Shown here piece by piece: positions 9,560 to 17,522 of a stretch of DNA of 64,000 bases. A program made the translations under genes and the position numbers. The notes under the pieces are model-generated. The model saw only the letters and a program-made list of their open reading frames with translations, searched no databases and was not told the origin of the DNA. Numbering within the stretch: the stretch's first letter is position 1; each line of letters begins with the position of its first letter. Source of the DNA: CAXXHQ01 sp963665265 (GTDB taxonomy: Bacteria > Planctomycetota > Planctomycetia > Pirellulales > Thermoguttaceae); contig CAXXHQ010000001.1 in the NCBI GenBank assembly GCA_963665265.2, forward strand, positions 744,001 through 808,000, read 5' to 3'.

Positions 9560-10036
9560 TATCCTTCTTCCTTTTTGCCGCTGCCCTGTCCCCTATGCCC
9601 TATCCCCTACGCCCTACATTTCCGTCACCCCTCCAAGTTTTTCGATCAATTCCTTGCGTATGGCGTGCCGTATGCGTATCAACCCGTGATAAAAAACGAG
9701 AAGCGACGAAAAACTGCCGTTTTCCCGCTGAATATCTCACTCACCATCCATGCTCGCCAACAGCAGTTCCCCCAACGCCCCGCACTCCGTGAAATATAAC
9801 AGAAAACCCGCTTTTTGTCACGGGCAGAGCCAGCTTACTCGATTGTTTTTTGGAAATTCATGATAATTATGTTTATAACCATTGACATTTATGATGACCG
9901 ATCCCGATAATAACCCTGTCCACTTTGCATTAAAGCGGACTAGCCTGAGCACACCCGCGTACCTTCAAACAACCACCGGGCTTGCCGCCAAACAACACCC
10001 AAATTCACTCCAACTTATTTCTCAAGGATGCACGAA
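9560..10036. promoter_or_regulatory. Divergent regulatory region between sigma-54 activator and sbp
   Basis: This 477-nt gene-free region is GC-rich on the left and AT-rich near sbp. The left part carries a CCTACGCCCTAC-type short repeat (9590-9617) and a GG-N10-GC pair (9662-9675, TGGC...ATGC) that only loosely fits a sigma-54 -24/-12 promoter. The AT-rich part (about 9840-9920) has an imperfect dyad, TCATGATAAT (from 9859) against ATTTATGATGA (to 9897). It overlaps the -35 of the sigma-70-type promoter listed separately, so it could be an operator. Confidence 0.45.
9882..9911 (+). promoter_or_regulatory. Sigma-70-type promoter candidate for the sulfate operon
   Basis: TTGACA (9882-9887) and GATAAT (9906-9911) are separated by 18 nt, on the sbp side of the divergent region. 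That gives 6/6 and 5/6 matches to consensus in an AT-rich setting, about 125 nt before the sbp start codon. Confidence 0.55.
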
Positions 10037-11131
10037 ATGAAAACGACCAGCTTGTTCCGGATCGCTCTGGCCGTCGTCGGCTGGGGATTCTTCTCTCTCG
10101 CACTGGCGGTCGGCGTCGCGCGCGCCGCCGAGCCCGTCACGCTACAAAACGTCTCTTACGATCCGACTCGCGAGTTTTACGCCGAGTACAACAAACTCTT
10201 CGCCGCACACTGGAAAAAAACTACCGGCGAAGAAATCACCGCCAAAGCCTCTCACGGCGGATCGGGCAAGCAAGCTCGCGAAGTCATCGAAGGCAAGCCC
10301 GCCGACGTTGTGACCCTAGCGTTGGCCTACGACGTCGACGCCATCGTCCAAAAAGCGGGCCTGATCGACAAAGACTGGATCAAACGTCTTCCCGACAACA
10401 GCGCCCCTTACACCTCGACGATCGTTTTCCTCGTCCGCAAAGGAAACCCGAAACAGATCAAAGATTGGGACGACCTGATTAAGCCCGGCGTGCAAGTCAT
10501 CACTCCTCACCCGAAGACCTCCGGCGGCGCGCGTTGGAATTATCTTGCCGCGTGGGGCTTCATCCTCAAGCGAGAGCTCGGCGACTTCTCGAAGCTTCAC
10601 GATCCGAAATACGCCGACGAGGTCGCCAAGGCCAATCAAAAGGCCCAGGCCTTTGTGGCCGAGCTTTTTAGCAAACACGTTCCCGTTCTCGACTCGGGAG
10701 CCCGGGGCGCCACGGTCACTTTCGCCCAACGCGGAATCGGCGACGTTCTGCTCGCCTGGGAAAACGAAGCCTATCTCTCGGTCCGTGAAGCCGGCGGCGA
10801 TAAACTGGAGATCGTCTCCCCCTCGATCAGCATTTTGGCCGAGCCGTCCGTCGCGGTCGTCGATAAAAACGTGAAGAAACGCGGCACGGAGAAGGCCGCC
10901 GAAGAATACCTGAAATACCTATATTCGCCGGAAGCACAGGCGCTTGCCGCCAAACACTTCTATCGCCCCCGCAAAACCGAGGGCGTTCCCGAAGAGTATA
11001 CCAAGCGTTTCGACGCGAAGCTGCAACTCTTTACCATAGACGACGTATTCGGCGGCTGGGAAAAAGCCCAGAAGGAGCATTTCAACGATCGCGGGATATT
11101 TGATAAAATCTACTCGCCGACGTCGAAGTAA
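10037..11131 (+). CDS. sbp: Sulfate ABC transporter, periplasmic sulfate-binding protein
   Basis: The 364-residue product has a signal peptide (cleavage near ARAAEP) and a type 2 periplasmic binding-protein fold. Sbp/CysP-family hallmarks are VSYDPTREFY near the mature N-terminus, SHGGSGKQAR, and PKTSGGARWNYLAAW in the second lobe. It captures sulfate or thiosulfate in the periplasm and hands it to CysTWA. An upstream in-frame ATG at 10028 overlaps the AAGGA ribosome site (10024-10028). That site is 8 nt before ATG 10037, which is therefore taken as the start. It is the first gene of sbp-cysT-cysW-cysA. Confidence 0.95.
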   Translation: MKTTSLFRIALAVVGWGFFSLALAVGVARAAEPVTLQNVSYDPTREFYAEYNKLFAAHWKKTTGEEITAKASHGGSGKQAREVIEGKPADVVTLALAYDVDAIVQKAGLIDKDWIKRLPDNSAPYTSTIVFLVRKGNPKQIKDWDDLIKPGVQVITPHPKTSGGARWNYLAAWGFILKRELGDFSKLHDPKYADEVAKANQKAQAFVAELFSKHVPVLDSGARGATVTFAQRGIGDVLLAWENEAYLSVREAGGDKLEIVSPSISILAEPSVAVVDKNVKKRGTEKAAEEYLKYLYSPEAQALAAKHFYRPRKTEGVPEEYTKRFDAKLQLFTIDDVFGGWEKAQKEHFNDRGIFDKIYSPTSK

Positions 11132-11163
11132 TCGCCCGTCCCCTTGAAACGATAATAATCGAA

Positions 11164-11200
11164 CGGCGGCCTCGCCGAGCGCCAACTTCCGAGGCCGCCG
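11164..11200 (+). promoter_or_regulatory. Intercistronic hairpin between sbp and cysT
   Basis: A perfect 11-bp stem, CGGCGGCCTCG / CGAGGCCGCCG, encloses a 15-nt loop. No U-tract follows. In this position a strong stem typically protects the 3' end of the binding-protein message or partly attenuates read-through, so the binding protein is made in excess over the permeases. That role is inferred. Confidence 0.6.
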
Positions 11201-11228
11201 ATCTCTATATACCAAATAAAGTCATCGC

Positions 11229-12077
11229 ATGAGTTCGACTTCGCAGAGAGCGAAACCCTGGAAACAGCATAGCGTCCTACCCGGCTTCGGGCTAACCATG
11301 GGCTTAACGCTCAGCTACCTGAGCCTCCTCGTGCTGATCCCGCTCGCCGGCCTCTTCGTGAAATCGGCCTCGATCGGCTTCGCCGAATTTTGGGCGACCG
11401 TCTCCGATCCCCAAGCCATCGCCGCATACAAGCTTTCGCTTTGGACCTCGCTCGTCGCCGCCTCGATCAACGCCTTCTTCGGTTTCATTGTGGCTTGGAC
11501 CCTTGTGCGCTACGAGTTTCCCGGCAAACGCATCGTCGACGCCGTCGTCGATCTTCCCTTCGCCATGCCCACGGCCGTCTCGGGCCTGACGCTCACCGCG
11601 CTTTTCACGCCCAACGGCTGGGTCGGACGTTGGCTCGAACCGCTGGGCATCGCCGTATCCTACACTCCGTTGGGCATCGTCGTCGCGCTCACGTTCATCG
11701 GCCTCCCGTTCGTCGTCCGAACGTTGCAGCCGGCGCTTGAAGACCTCGACGCGGGAGTTGAAGAGGCCGCCGCCTCGCTCGGCGCCTCCCGCCTCCAGGC
11801 GTTCGTCTTCGTCATTATGCCCATGACTATCCCGTCGCTGTTGACCGGTTTCGCATTGTCCTTCGCTCGCGCGTTGGGCGAATACGGCTCGATCGTATTC
11901 ATTTCGGGCAACATGCCGATGCGCACCGAAATCATTCCTCGGTTGATTTACAGCAAACTCGACCAATACAATTACGCCGAAGCGGCCGCGATCGCCGTCG
12001 TCACGTTAATCGCCTCCTTCCTCATTTTATTATTCATCAACTTTTTGCAGTGGTGGAGCCGCCGCTACGCCGCTTAG
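11229..12077 (+). CDS. cysT: Sulfate ABC transporter permease CysT
   Basis: The 282-residue inner-membrane permease has six predicted helices of the binding-protein-dependent transport type. The cytoplasmic EAA loop is visible as EEAAASLGASRLQAFVFV, followed by the characteristic ALGEYGSIVFISGN. It forms the sulfate channel with CysW. It follows sbp after the intercistronic hairpin, and cysW begins 60 nt downstream. The Shine-Dalgarno sequence in front of ATG 11229 is weak. Confidence 0.95.
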   Translation: MSSTSQRAKPWKQHSVLPGFGLTMGLTLSYLSLLVLIPLAGLFVKSASIGFAEFWATVSDPQAIAAYKLSLWTSLVAASINAFFGFIVAWTLVRYEFPGKRIVDAVVDLPFAMPTAVSGLTLTALFTPNGWVGRWLEPLGIAVSYTPLGIVVALTFIGLPFVVRTLQPALEDLDAGVEEAAASLGASRLQAFVFVIMPMTIPSLLTGFALSFARALGEYGSIVFISGNMPMRTEIIPRLIYSKLDQYNYAEAAAIAVVTLIASFLILLFINFLQWWSRRYAA

Positions 12078-12137
12078 CGCGGACGACGAGGCGACGATCG
12101 CCCAAATATGCGACGAATCGAACATTAGGAGAAAGAC

Positions 12138-13037
12138 ATGGCCGGAGCCTTGCCGCAACGAATCCGAAACGCGACCGGCGTTCGCAACTCGATGATTAGC
12201 GAACCGCTCTGGATTCGCGTTTTGTTGATCGGCGCCACGCTCGGATTTCTCGCCGTCTTCCTTCTCGTCCCCCTAGCGTTCGTCTTTATCGAAGCGTTTT
12301 CACAAGGCTGGCGAGCCTACGTCGAAGCGATCCGCGAACCGGAAGCATGGTCGTCGATCAAGCTCACCTTGCTCGTCGCCGCCATTGCCGTTCCGATCAA
12401 CACGATCTTCGGCGTCATCGCGGCCTGGGCGATCAGCAAGTTCGAATTTCGCGGAAAGAGCGTCCTCATCACGCTGATCGATCTTCCCTATAGCGTCTCG
12501 CCGGTCATCTCCGGTTTCGTCTTCGTTCTCCTTTTCGGCATGCAAGGTTGGTTCGGCCCTTGGCTCTCCGAGCATGGAATTCGCATTGTCTTCCAGACTT
12601 CCGGAATCGTCCTCGCCACGCTTTTCGTCACGTTCCCCTTCGTCGCCCGCGAATTGATTCCCCTGATGCAATCGCAAGGAACTGAAGAGGAAGAAGCCGC
12701 CCGGGTGCTCGGCGCCAGCGGCCTGCAAATTTTTCTTAAGATCACCTTGCCCAACATTAAATGGGGGCTCCTCTACGGCGTCATCCTTTGCAACGCCCGC
12801 GCGATGGGCGAGTTCGGCGCCGTCTCGGTGATCGCCGGCAATCAGCGCGGCGAAATGATGACCATGCCGCTCCAGGTCCAATTCCTGTCGGAAGATTACG
12901 GCGGACTTGCCGCCTCGTTCGCCGTCGCTTCGCTCTTGGCGTTGCTGGCGATCGTGACCCTTATATTAAAATCGTTCCTCGAATGGCAAGTCTCGCACAT
13001 GAACGCCCCCGAAGCGCAAGCCTACTTGGGCGAATAA
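12138..13037 (+). CDS. cysW: Sulfate ABC transporter permease CysW
   Basis: The 299-residue second permease of the sulfate transporter has six predicted helices, an EAA loop (EEEAARVLGASGLQIF) and the CysW segment MGEFGAVSVIAGN. The start at 12138 is backed by AGGAG at 12127-12131, six nt upstream. The first 15 or so residues are polar and precede the first helix. It lies between cysT and cysA. Confidence 0.95.
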   Translation: MAGALPQRIRNATGVRNSMISEPLWIRVLLIGATLGFLAVFLLVPLAFVFIEAFSQGWRAYVEAIREPEAWSSIKLTLLVAAIAVPINTIFGVIAAWAISKFEFRGKSVLITLIDLPYSVSPVISGFVFVLLFGMQGWFGPWLSEHGIRIVFQTSGIVLATLFVTFPFVARELIPLMQSQGTEEEEAARVLGASGLQIFLKITLPNIKWGLLYGVILCNARAMGEFGAVSVIAGNQRGEMMTMPLQVQFLSEDYGGLAASFAVASLLALLAIVTLILKSFLEWQVSHMNAPEAQAYLGE

Positions 13038-13053
13038 GCAAATCCTTAGAATT

Positions 13054-13077
13054 GTAGGGTGCGTGCTTGCACGCACC
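13054..13077. repeat. GTAGGGTGCGTGC-type intergenic palindrome, perfect copy
   Basis: GTAG leads into a perfect 9-bp stem GGTGCGTGC / GCACGCACC (13058-13066 / 13069-13077) with a TT loop. It lies inside the sulfate operon between cysW and cysA. Confidence 0.75.
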
Positions 13078-13145
13078 ACGAAAACGTGACGAATTTGTTG
13101 GGCGCCCGGTTCGCCAGCGCCAAGAAAACTGCCTGAAGAATTTCC

Positions 13146-14219
13146 ATGAGCATCGAAGCAAAAAATATCAATAAGCGTTTCGGATCGTTCGTCGCCTTGA
13201 ACGACGTGAGCTTGACCGTCAACACCGGCGAGCTTGTGGCCCTTCTCGGCCCGTCCGGCTCCGGAAAGACGACGCTCTTGCGCATTATCGCCGGACTTGA
13301 AGAGCCCGACACGGACAGCGGATCGATCTTTTTTCACGACGAGGACGTCGCACGGCGCCGCGTCGGCGATCGAGAAGTCGGATTCGTCTTCCAGCACTAT
13401 GCGCTCTTCCGTCACATGACCGTCTTCGACAACGTCGCCTTCGGTCTGAAAGTCCGCCCGCGCAGCCAACGCCCGACGAGCGCCTTCATCCGCCAAAAAG
13501 TGGATCAGCTTTTGCAGCTCGTCCAACTCGACGCCTACGCCACGCGCTATCCGCATCAGCTTTCCGGCGGCCAACGACAGCGCGTCGCCTTGGCCCGCGC
13601 CCTTGCCATCGAGCCGAAAGTCTTGCTGCTCGACGAGCCGTTCGGCGCGCTCGACGCCAAAGTGCGTCAAGAGCTGCGACGCTGGCTCCGCCGCCTGCAC
13701 GACGAAATTCACATAACTAGCGTTTTCGTCACGCACGATCAAGAAGAGGCACTGGAATTGGCCGACCGCGTCGTCGTGATGAACGAAGGCCGCATCGAGC
13801 AAGTCGGCTCTCCTGACGAAGTCTTCCACGCGCCGAAGACCGAATTCGTGATGAATTTCCTCGGTCAAGTCAATCTCTTCGGCGGTCGCGTCGAAGACGG
13901 CGCCGTCCATTTTTCGACCGTCGAAATTCCCTCGCCGCAACATGCGCAACTTCCCAACCAGCCGGTGAAAGTCTTCGTTCGTCCGCACGAATTCGAAGTC
14001 TCGCTGCAAGCGAACGGCCACGCCTCGTTGCAAGCCACCGTCTCGAAAGTCCACTCCGCCGGCCCGAACGTCCGGTTGCAAGTCGTGGCCGAGTCGGGCG
14101 AAAGCCTCTCCGTCGAACTGCCGCAAGAACGTTTCCGCACGCTGAACGTCAAAGGGGGCGAACAAGTCTTCCTTACGCCGCGCGACGTGAAAGTCTTCGT
14201 CGCCGACTATGTGATCTGA
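13146..14219 (+). CDS. cysA: Sulfate ABC transporter ATP-binding protein
   Basis: The 357-residue ATPase energises CysTW. It has Walker A GPSGSGKTT, signature LSGGQRQR and Walker B LLLDEPFGALDA, an H-loop in VFVTHDQEEA, and a C-terminal TOBE-like regulatory domain (about 245-350). The order of domains and the segment REVGFVFQHYALFRHMTV are typical of CysA. It is separated from cysW by 108 nt containing a palindromic repeat, so it may be expressed somewhat independently. Confidence 0.95.
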   Translation: MSIEAKNINKRFGSFVALNDVSLTVNTGELVALLGPSGSGKTTLLRIIAGLEEPDTDSGSIFFHDEDVARRRVGDREVGFVFQHYALFRHMTVFDNVAFGLKVRPRSQRPTSAFIRQKVDQLLQLVQLDAYATRYPHQLSGGQRQRVALARALAIEPKVLLLDEPFGALDAKVRQELRRWLRRLHDEIHITSVFVTHDQEEALELADRVVVMNEGRIEQVGSPDEVFHAPKTEFVMNFLGQVNLFGGRVEDGAVHFSTVEIPSPQHAQLPNQPVKVFVRPHEFEVSLQANGHASLQATVSKVHSAGPNVRLQVVAESGESLSVELPQERFRTLNVKGGEQVFLTPRDVKVFVADYVI

Positions 14220-14538
14220 CGTCGGGCGTCCATGCGATGAACGAAACTCGCTGCTGTGGCGTTCCACGCGCGTCGCGGCCTGTTTAGCCGCGACCGGATG
14301 CTGACCGTAGGTTGGTCTAAGGAACTCGCTCTGCTCCATTTGCCGCCCTCCTTCACCCTTTGCTTGCACTCCGCCCCTCCGCGCGGTAAAACAACTCTTA
14401 TTAATGCCGATGCAGCCAATGATTCTTTTCGTTGAGTTTTATCACGGATCGGGGCATTGACTGCGTAAGACGCAATTATATCCACTACACGGCAGCTCTT
14501 CCTCCGCTCACGCACGGTAAATCATCGGGGTTCGTCTT
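14220..14538. other. Intergenic region after cysA with a strong hairpin
   Basis: No gene is seen here. A perfect 8-bp stem GTCGCGGC / GCCGCGAC (14272-14294, 7-nt loop) lies 53 nt after cysA. It could end the sulfate transcript, although no U-run follows. A palindromic element (14455-14478), reported separately, lies 60 nt before the next start codon. Confidence 0.5.
14455..14478. promoter_or_regulatory. CATTGAC-palindrome-ATTA element, copy 1
   Basis: CATTGAC, then TGCGT-AAG-ACGCA, then ATTA. A second copy with a different central stem pair (TGCGC-CGG-GCGCA) lies at 50388-50411. TTGAC could serve as a -35 element. This copy is upstream of the gene starting at 14539. Confidence 0.4.
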
Positions 14539-15237
14539 ATGCAGGCCCGCTTACGACTCGCTTTCATCGCCGCAGCGTCCGTATTTCTGCTCCCCGACGT
14601 CGCCCTGGCCGGCATGCCCTCCGTCTTACTAACTGACTGGGCCAATTTACGCCTGAAAACGCTTTCCTTCTTCCTCTTGTCGATCCTCGTTTGCACGTTA
14701 TTCATCCGCTTGATTTGGAACTCGCTGGCGAAAGATTTTCCCAAGCTTCCGAAACTCACCTATCGCAAAACCTTGGCCGCCGTGCTCGTGCTCTGCCTCG
14801 TCTTCATGCTTCTCCTCACAATGATCGCCGGAGCCCGCGAACTCCTAACGCCGGGCGCATGGCGCAAGACCGGCCTGCTCTATAAAGTCGACTCCAAACC
14901 CGCCGCGGAAATAAACCGGAACGACCTCGTCGTTCGCCAAAGAAAAATTCTCGACCTGCACGCCGCCTTGGCCGCCTACGCCGCCGAGCATAACGGAAAA
15001 TTCCCCCAAAGCAAAACCGTGACTATCGGCGACACCTCCGTTTGGAACGTTCCCGACACGCCCGAAATCCAATATCTCTACGTACCGGGCTTGTCCGTGA
15101 GCGATAAGCCCGACGTACTCGCCTACGAACCGGAAGTTTTTAACGACGAACGCTTCGTCCTCTTCACCGACGGCAAAACCTTGCTCATGTCCTCAGCCGA
15201 AATTCGCGAAATACTTCGGCGGGAGACTCACCGATGA
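14539..15237 (+). CDS. Membrane protein of unknown function with pilin-like C-terminal motif (duplicated module, gene A1)
   Basis: The 232-residue product is not recognised as a named family. A signal-like first helix (to about 25) is followed by two further hydrophobic helices (about 38-58 and 75-97) and a soluble C-terminal part. That part contains ALAAYAAEHNGKFP, which resembles the helix-loop of pseudopilin globular domains. A paralogue is at 16307-17002: both share the pattern KDF-x-x-P-(K/R)-L, a TMxAA(A)R/TRE segment, PG(A/T)W-x-x-x-GLLY, and the motif above. The stop overlaps the next start (ATGA), so the pair is translationally coupled. Confidence 0.8.
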   Translation: MQARLRLAFIAAASVFLLPDVALAGMPSVLLTDWANLRLKTLSFFLLSILVCTLFIRLIWNSLAKDFPKLPKLTYRKTLAAVLVLCLVFMLLLTMIAGARELLTPGAWRKTGLLYKVDSKPAAEINRNDLVVRQRKILDLHAALAAYAAEHNGKFPQSKTVTIGDTSVWNVPDTPEIQYLYVPGLSVSDKPDVLAYEPEVFNDERFVLFTDGKTLLMSSAEIREILRRETHR

Positions 15238-16283
15238 TCCATCAGAAAAGACAGGGATTCACGCTCCGATCATTGATCTACGTCCTATTGATAACCCTCG
15301 CATTGTTCTTGGGTTTATGCGGCGGACTCGGCTTCCTTCTCCAAATTCCGTTTGTTTTACTCTTCGGATGGATACTTTTCATCCCCGACGTCATTGGCGG
15401 CTGCAGCGTCGAGCCGGCCGCCCTCGTCGCCGGCTCCGTCGCGGCGATCCTCTTCTTCACCGTCGCACATTTCCTTCTGCGCAGTCTTTATCGCCGCACT
15501 CAAGCCGATAACGCATTAATACGACCGTGGCGGTTACGCTGGACGCTCGCCGCTTCCGCCATCGCGATTTTCCTTTTCGCCGCCGGAATCTCCCTGCTCG
15601 TCATCATCCACGAAACCGGCTGGTTCTTGACCTCGCCCGGTATGGTAGTGTCTTCGGGCAGAGAATATTTTCGTCGCGCCATTTCCATAAACAACATGCG
15701 CCAATTCGGCCTCGAACTCCATGAATACGCAAAAACCAACGGTTCGCTCCCCGACGGCGGCACCTTCAACGAATACGGCGAGATGATGCATAGTTGGGAA
15801 ACGGCCCTTCTTCCTTACATGGAAGATAGAGTCGCAAAGCCGGATATCAATCTCCCCTGGAACCACCCAAACAATGCGGAATGTTTCAAAACCGTCATCA
15901 AGGAATTCGTACACCCTGCCTACGACGTCGTTCACGACGAAAACGGCTACGCAATGAGCCATTACGCCGTCAATAGCCGCGTCCTCGGCGACAATCGCGG
16001 CATGCGGTTGGAAGATATCAAAGACGGAGCGTCGAAAACGATCCTTGCCGGAGAAGTGAACTCCAGGTTCAAACCGTGGGGACATCCGATCAACTACCGC
16101 GACCCTGCCTTGGGACTGAACAAATCGCCCGACGGATTCGGCGGCCCGCCCAAGTCGTCCGCTACCTCAGTTCTCTTCGGGGACTGTAGCGTTCGCTCCA
16201 TTTCGAACGGCGTCGATCCGGAAGTTCTTCGCGCCCTCAGCACGCCCGCCGACGGCGAAAAAATAAAAGAGGATGACTTTTAA
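15234..16283 (+). CDS. DUF1559-like (pilin-derived) membrane protein (duplicated module, gene B1)
   Basis: The 349-residue product starts with KRQGFTLRSL, which resembles a type IV prepilin leader (KR-x-GFTL) but lacks the Glu at mature position 5. Three to four hydrophobic helices follow up to about residue 130. The C-terminal half looks like DUF1559: INNMRQFGLELHEYAKTNG, WETALLPYME and SVLFGDCSVRSISNGVDPEVLRAL, which is the H-x9-DG-type ending with Cys in place of the usual His. It is coupled to the upstream gene by an ATGA overlap. A truncated copy of its N-terminal half is at 16999-17367. Function is unknown. Confidence 0.8.
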   Translation: MIHQKRQGFTLRSLIYVLLITLALFLGLCGGLGFLLQIPFVLLFGWILFIPDVIGGCSVEPAALVAGSVAAILFFTVAHFLLRSLYRRTQADNALIRPWRLRWTLAASAIAIFLFAAGISLLVIIHETGWFLTSPGMVVSSGREYFRRAISINNMRQFGLELHEYAKTNGSLPDGGTFNEYGEMMHSWETALLPYMEDRVAKPDINLPWNHPNNAECFKTVIKEFVHPAYDVVHDENGYAMSHYAVNSRVLGDNRGMRLEDIKDGASKTILAGEVNSRFKPWGHPINYRDPALGLNKSPDGFGGPPKSSATSVLFGDCSVRSISNGVDPEVLRALSTPADGEKIKEDDF

Positions 16284-16306
16284 CAACCACCGCCGCTGCG
16301 ACGCCC

Positions 16307-17002
16307 ATGCAACTATTACTTAATTCTATCCTTCAAACGATTCTCGCCGCGCCGACGCTTCTCGACGCAAGCGCTTCCGCGCAGACTGCGCGCCGTCTTA
16401 GCGAAACGACCGTGAACCGTTACGAAGCGATTTCGTTTTTCCTCCTTTTACTTTTGCTGGCCGCCGTGGCCGTCTATTTCCTTTGGAATCGAGCGGCAAA
16501 AGATTTTTCGCAAGTCCCACGTCTCTCGTTCCTACATGCCTTGGGCGTCACGCTCGCCTGGGGCTCGCTCTGCGTGACCGTGATGACGATGGTCGCCGCA
16601 ACCCGCGAAACGATGATGCCCGGCACCTGGCCCAACATCGGCCTCCTCTACAGCGTCCCGACGAAAACGCTCGTTGACGCCGAAAAGAAAGACGAAAAAC
16701 TCCCTCAACGCGAACTCCAACTCGCCTCATTCAGATCGGCCCTTTGGCAATACGCCGCAAGTCATCAAGGCAAATTTCCCTCAACCTCCGATTCCTCGCT
16801 TCCCGCCGAACTGCGGTCGACGCCCTCTGCCAAAGACGCCAACTTCGTTTACGCGGCAGGACTTTCGCTACGAAAGACGAACGAACCGCTGGTCATAGAG
16901 CCTGCCGGCGGCGGTCTAACAAGATTAGCTCTGAGAACGAACGGCGAGATATCGCCTTTGAACGCCGAAGAAGCGGAGCAATTCAAGGGAGCGAAGCAAT
17001 GA
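16307..17002 (+). CDS. Membrane protein of unknown function (duplicated module, gene A2)
   Basis: The 231-residue paralogue of the 14539 gene has hydrophobic helices at about 43-62 and 78-102 and a soluble tail with ALWQYAASHQGKFP. The hydrophobic layout and spacing match A1 across the whole length. Its stop overlaps the next start (ATGA), repeating the A1-B1 coupling. This supports origin by duplication of a two-gene unit. Confidence 0.8.
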   Translation: MQLLLNSILQTILAAPTLLDASASAQTARRLSETTVNRYEAISFFLLLLLLAAVAVYFLWNRAAKDFSQVPRLSFLHALGVTLAWGSLCVTVMTMVAATRETMMPGTWPNIGLLYSVPTKTLVDAEKKDEKLPQRELQLASFRSALWQYAASHQGKFPSTSDSSLPAELRSTPSAKDANFVYAAGLSLRKTNEPLVIEPAGGGLTRLALRTNGEISPLNAEEAEQFKGAKQ

Positions 17003-17367
17003 CAAAGCGCAATGTTGCTATCTTTGCGGCGGCGTTCGCGTTCCTCGCTGCGCTCGTCTTCGCGGAAGAAGTTCGCTTACTTGCGTTCGGCTGGATTTTT
17101 TTCGTCGGCCGTACCTTCCCTCAAGCCTCGATCAATTGGGAAGCGCTAGCCACCGCCGCAATAGTCGCCGTCGTCACTTTGTGCGCCGTCGATCTGTTCT
17201 CCCGCTCCATTTTACGCGCTATTCCGCTTGACGAGGAGAAGTCTCGCCCTAGATGGCATTTCCGTTGGAGCGTCTACCTAACGCTTACGCCGACAGCGCT
17301 GTTCGTCGTCGCCTACGCTTCAATCGCCCTGGCTCGACACGTCGGCTGGCTGATAACCTCTCCGTAA
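16999..17367 (+). CDS. Truncated paralogue of the DUF1559-like membrane protein (duplicated module, gene B2)
   Basis: The 122-residue product has four hydrophobic segments. It parallels the first half of B1: FGWIFFVG against FGWILFIP, (R)PRWHFRWSVYLTLTPTALF against RPWRLRWTLAASAIAIFLF, and it ends HVGWLITSP where B1 reads ETGWFLTSPGMVV. It stops exactly at that point, so the whole DUF1559-like half is missing. It may be a surviving membrane-only protein or a pseudogene remnant. The reading frame is clean and coupled by ATGA, so it is listed as a CDS. Confidence 0.7.
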   Translation: MTKRNVAIFAAAFAFLAALVFAEEVRLLAFGWIFFVGRTFPQASINWEALATAAIVAVVTLCAVDLFSRSILRAIPLDEEKSRPRWHFRWSVYLTLTPTALFVVAYASIALARHVGWLITSP

Positions 17368-17522
17368 AATTCAGGCCGCTTCATTCTTCGCTCTTTTCTT
17401 GCGTCTCTGAGTCCCCCGCAACTCTGCGGTAAAAAAACAGCGACCTCTCCGGAGCGAAAACCGAGCGCATGCAACGATCTCCGCGTGAGAATAGGAGAAT
17501 CCACTAGAATCGCCAGGCGAAA

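Noticed and set aside
9662..9675. Confident sigma-54 promoter
   Set aside because: The GG-N10-GC spacing is right, but the -24 element lacks the AC of TGGCAC and the -12 has ATGC. It matches too weakly to list as a promoter.
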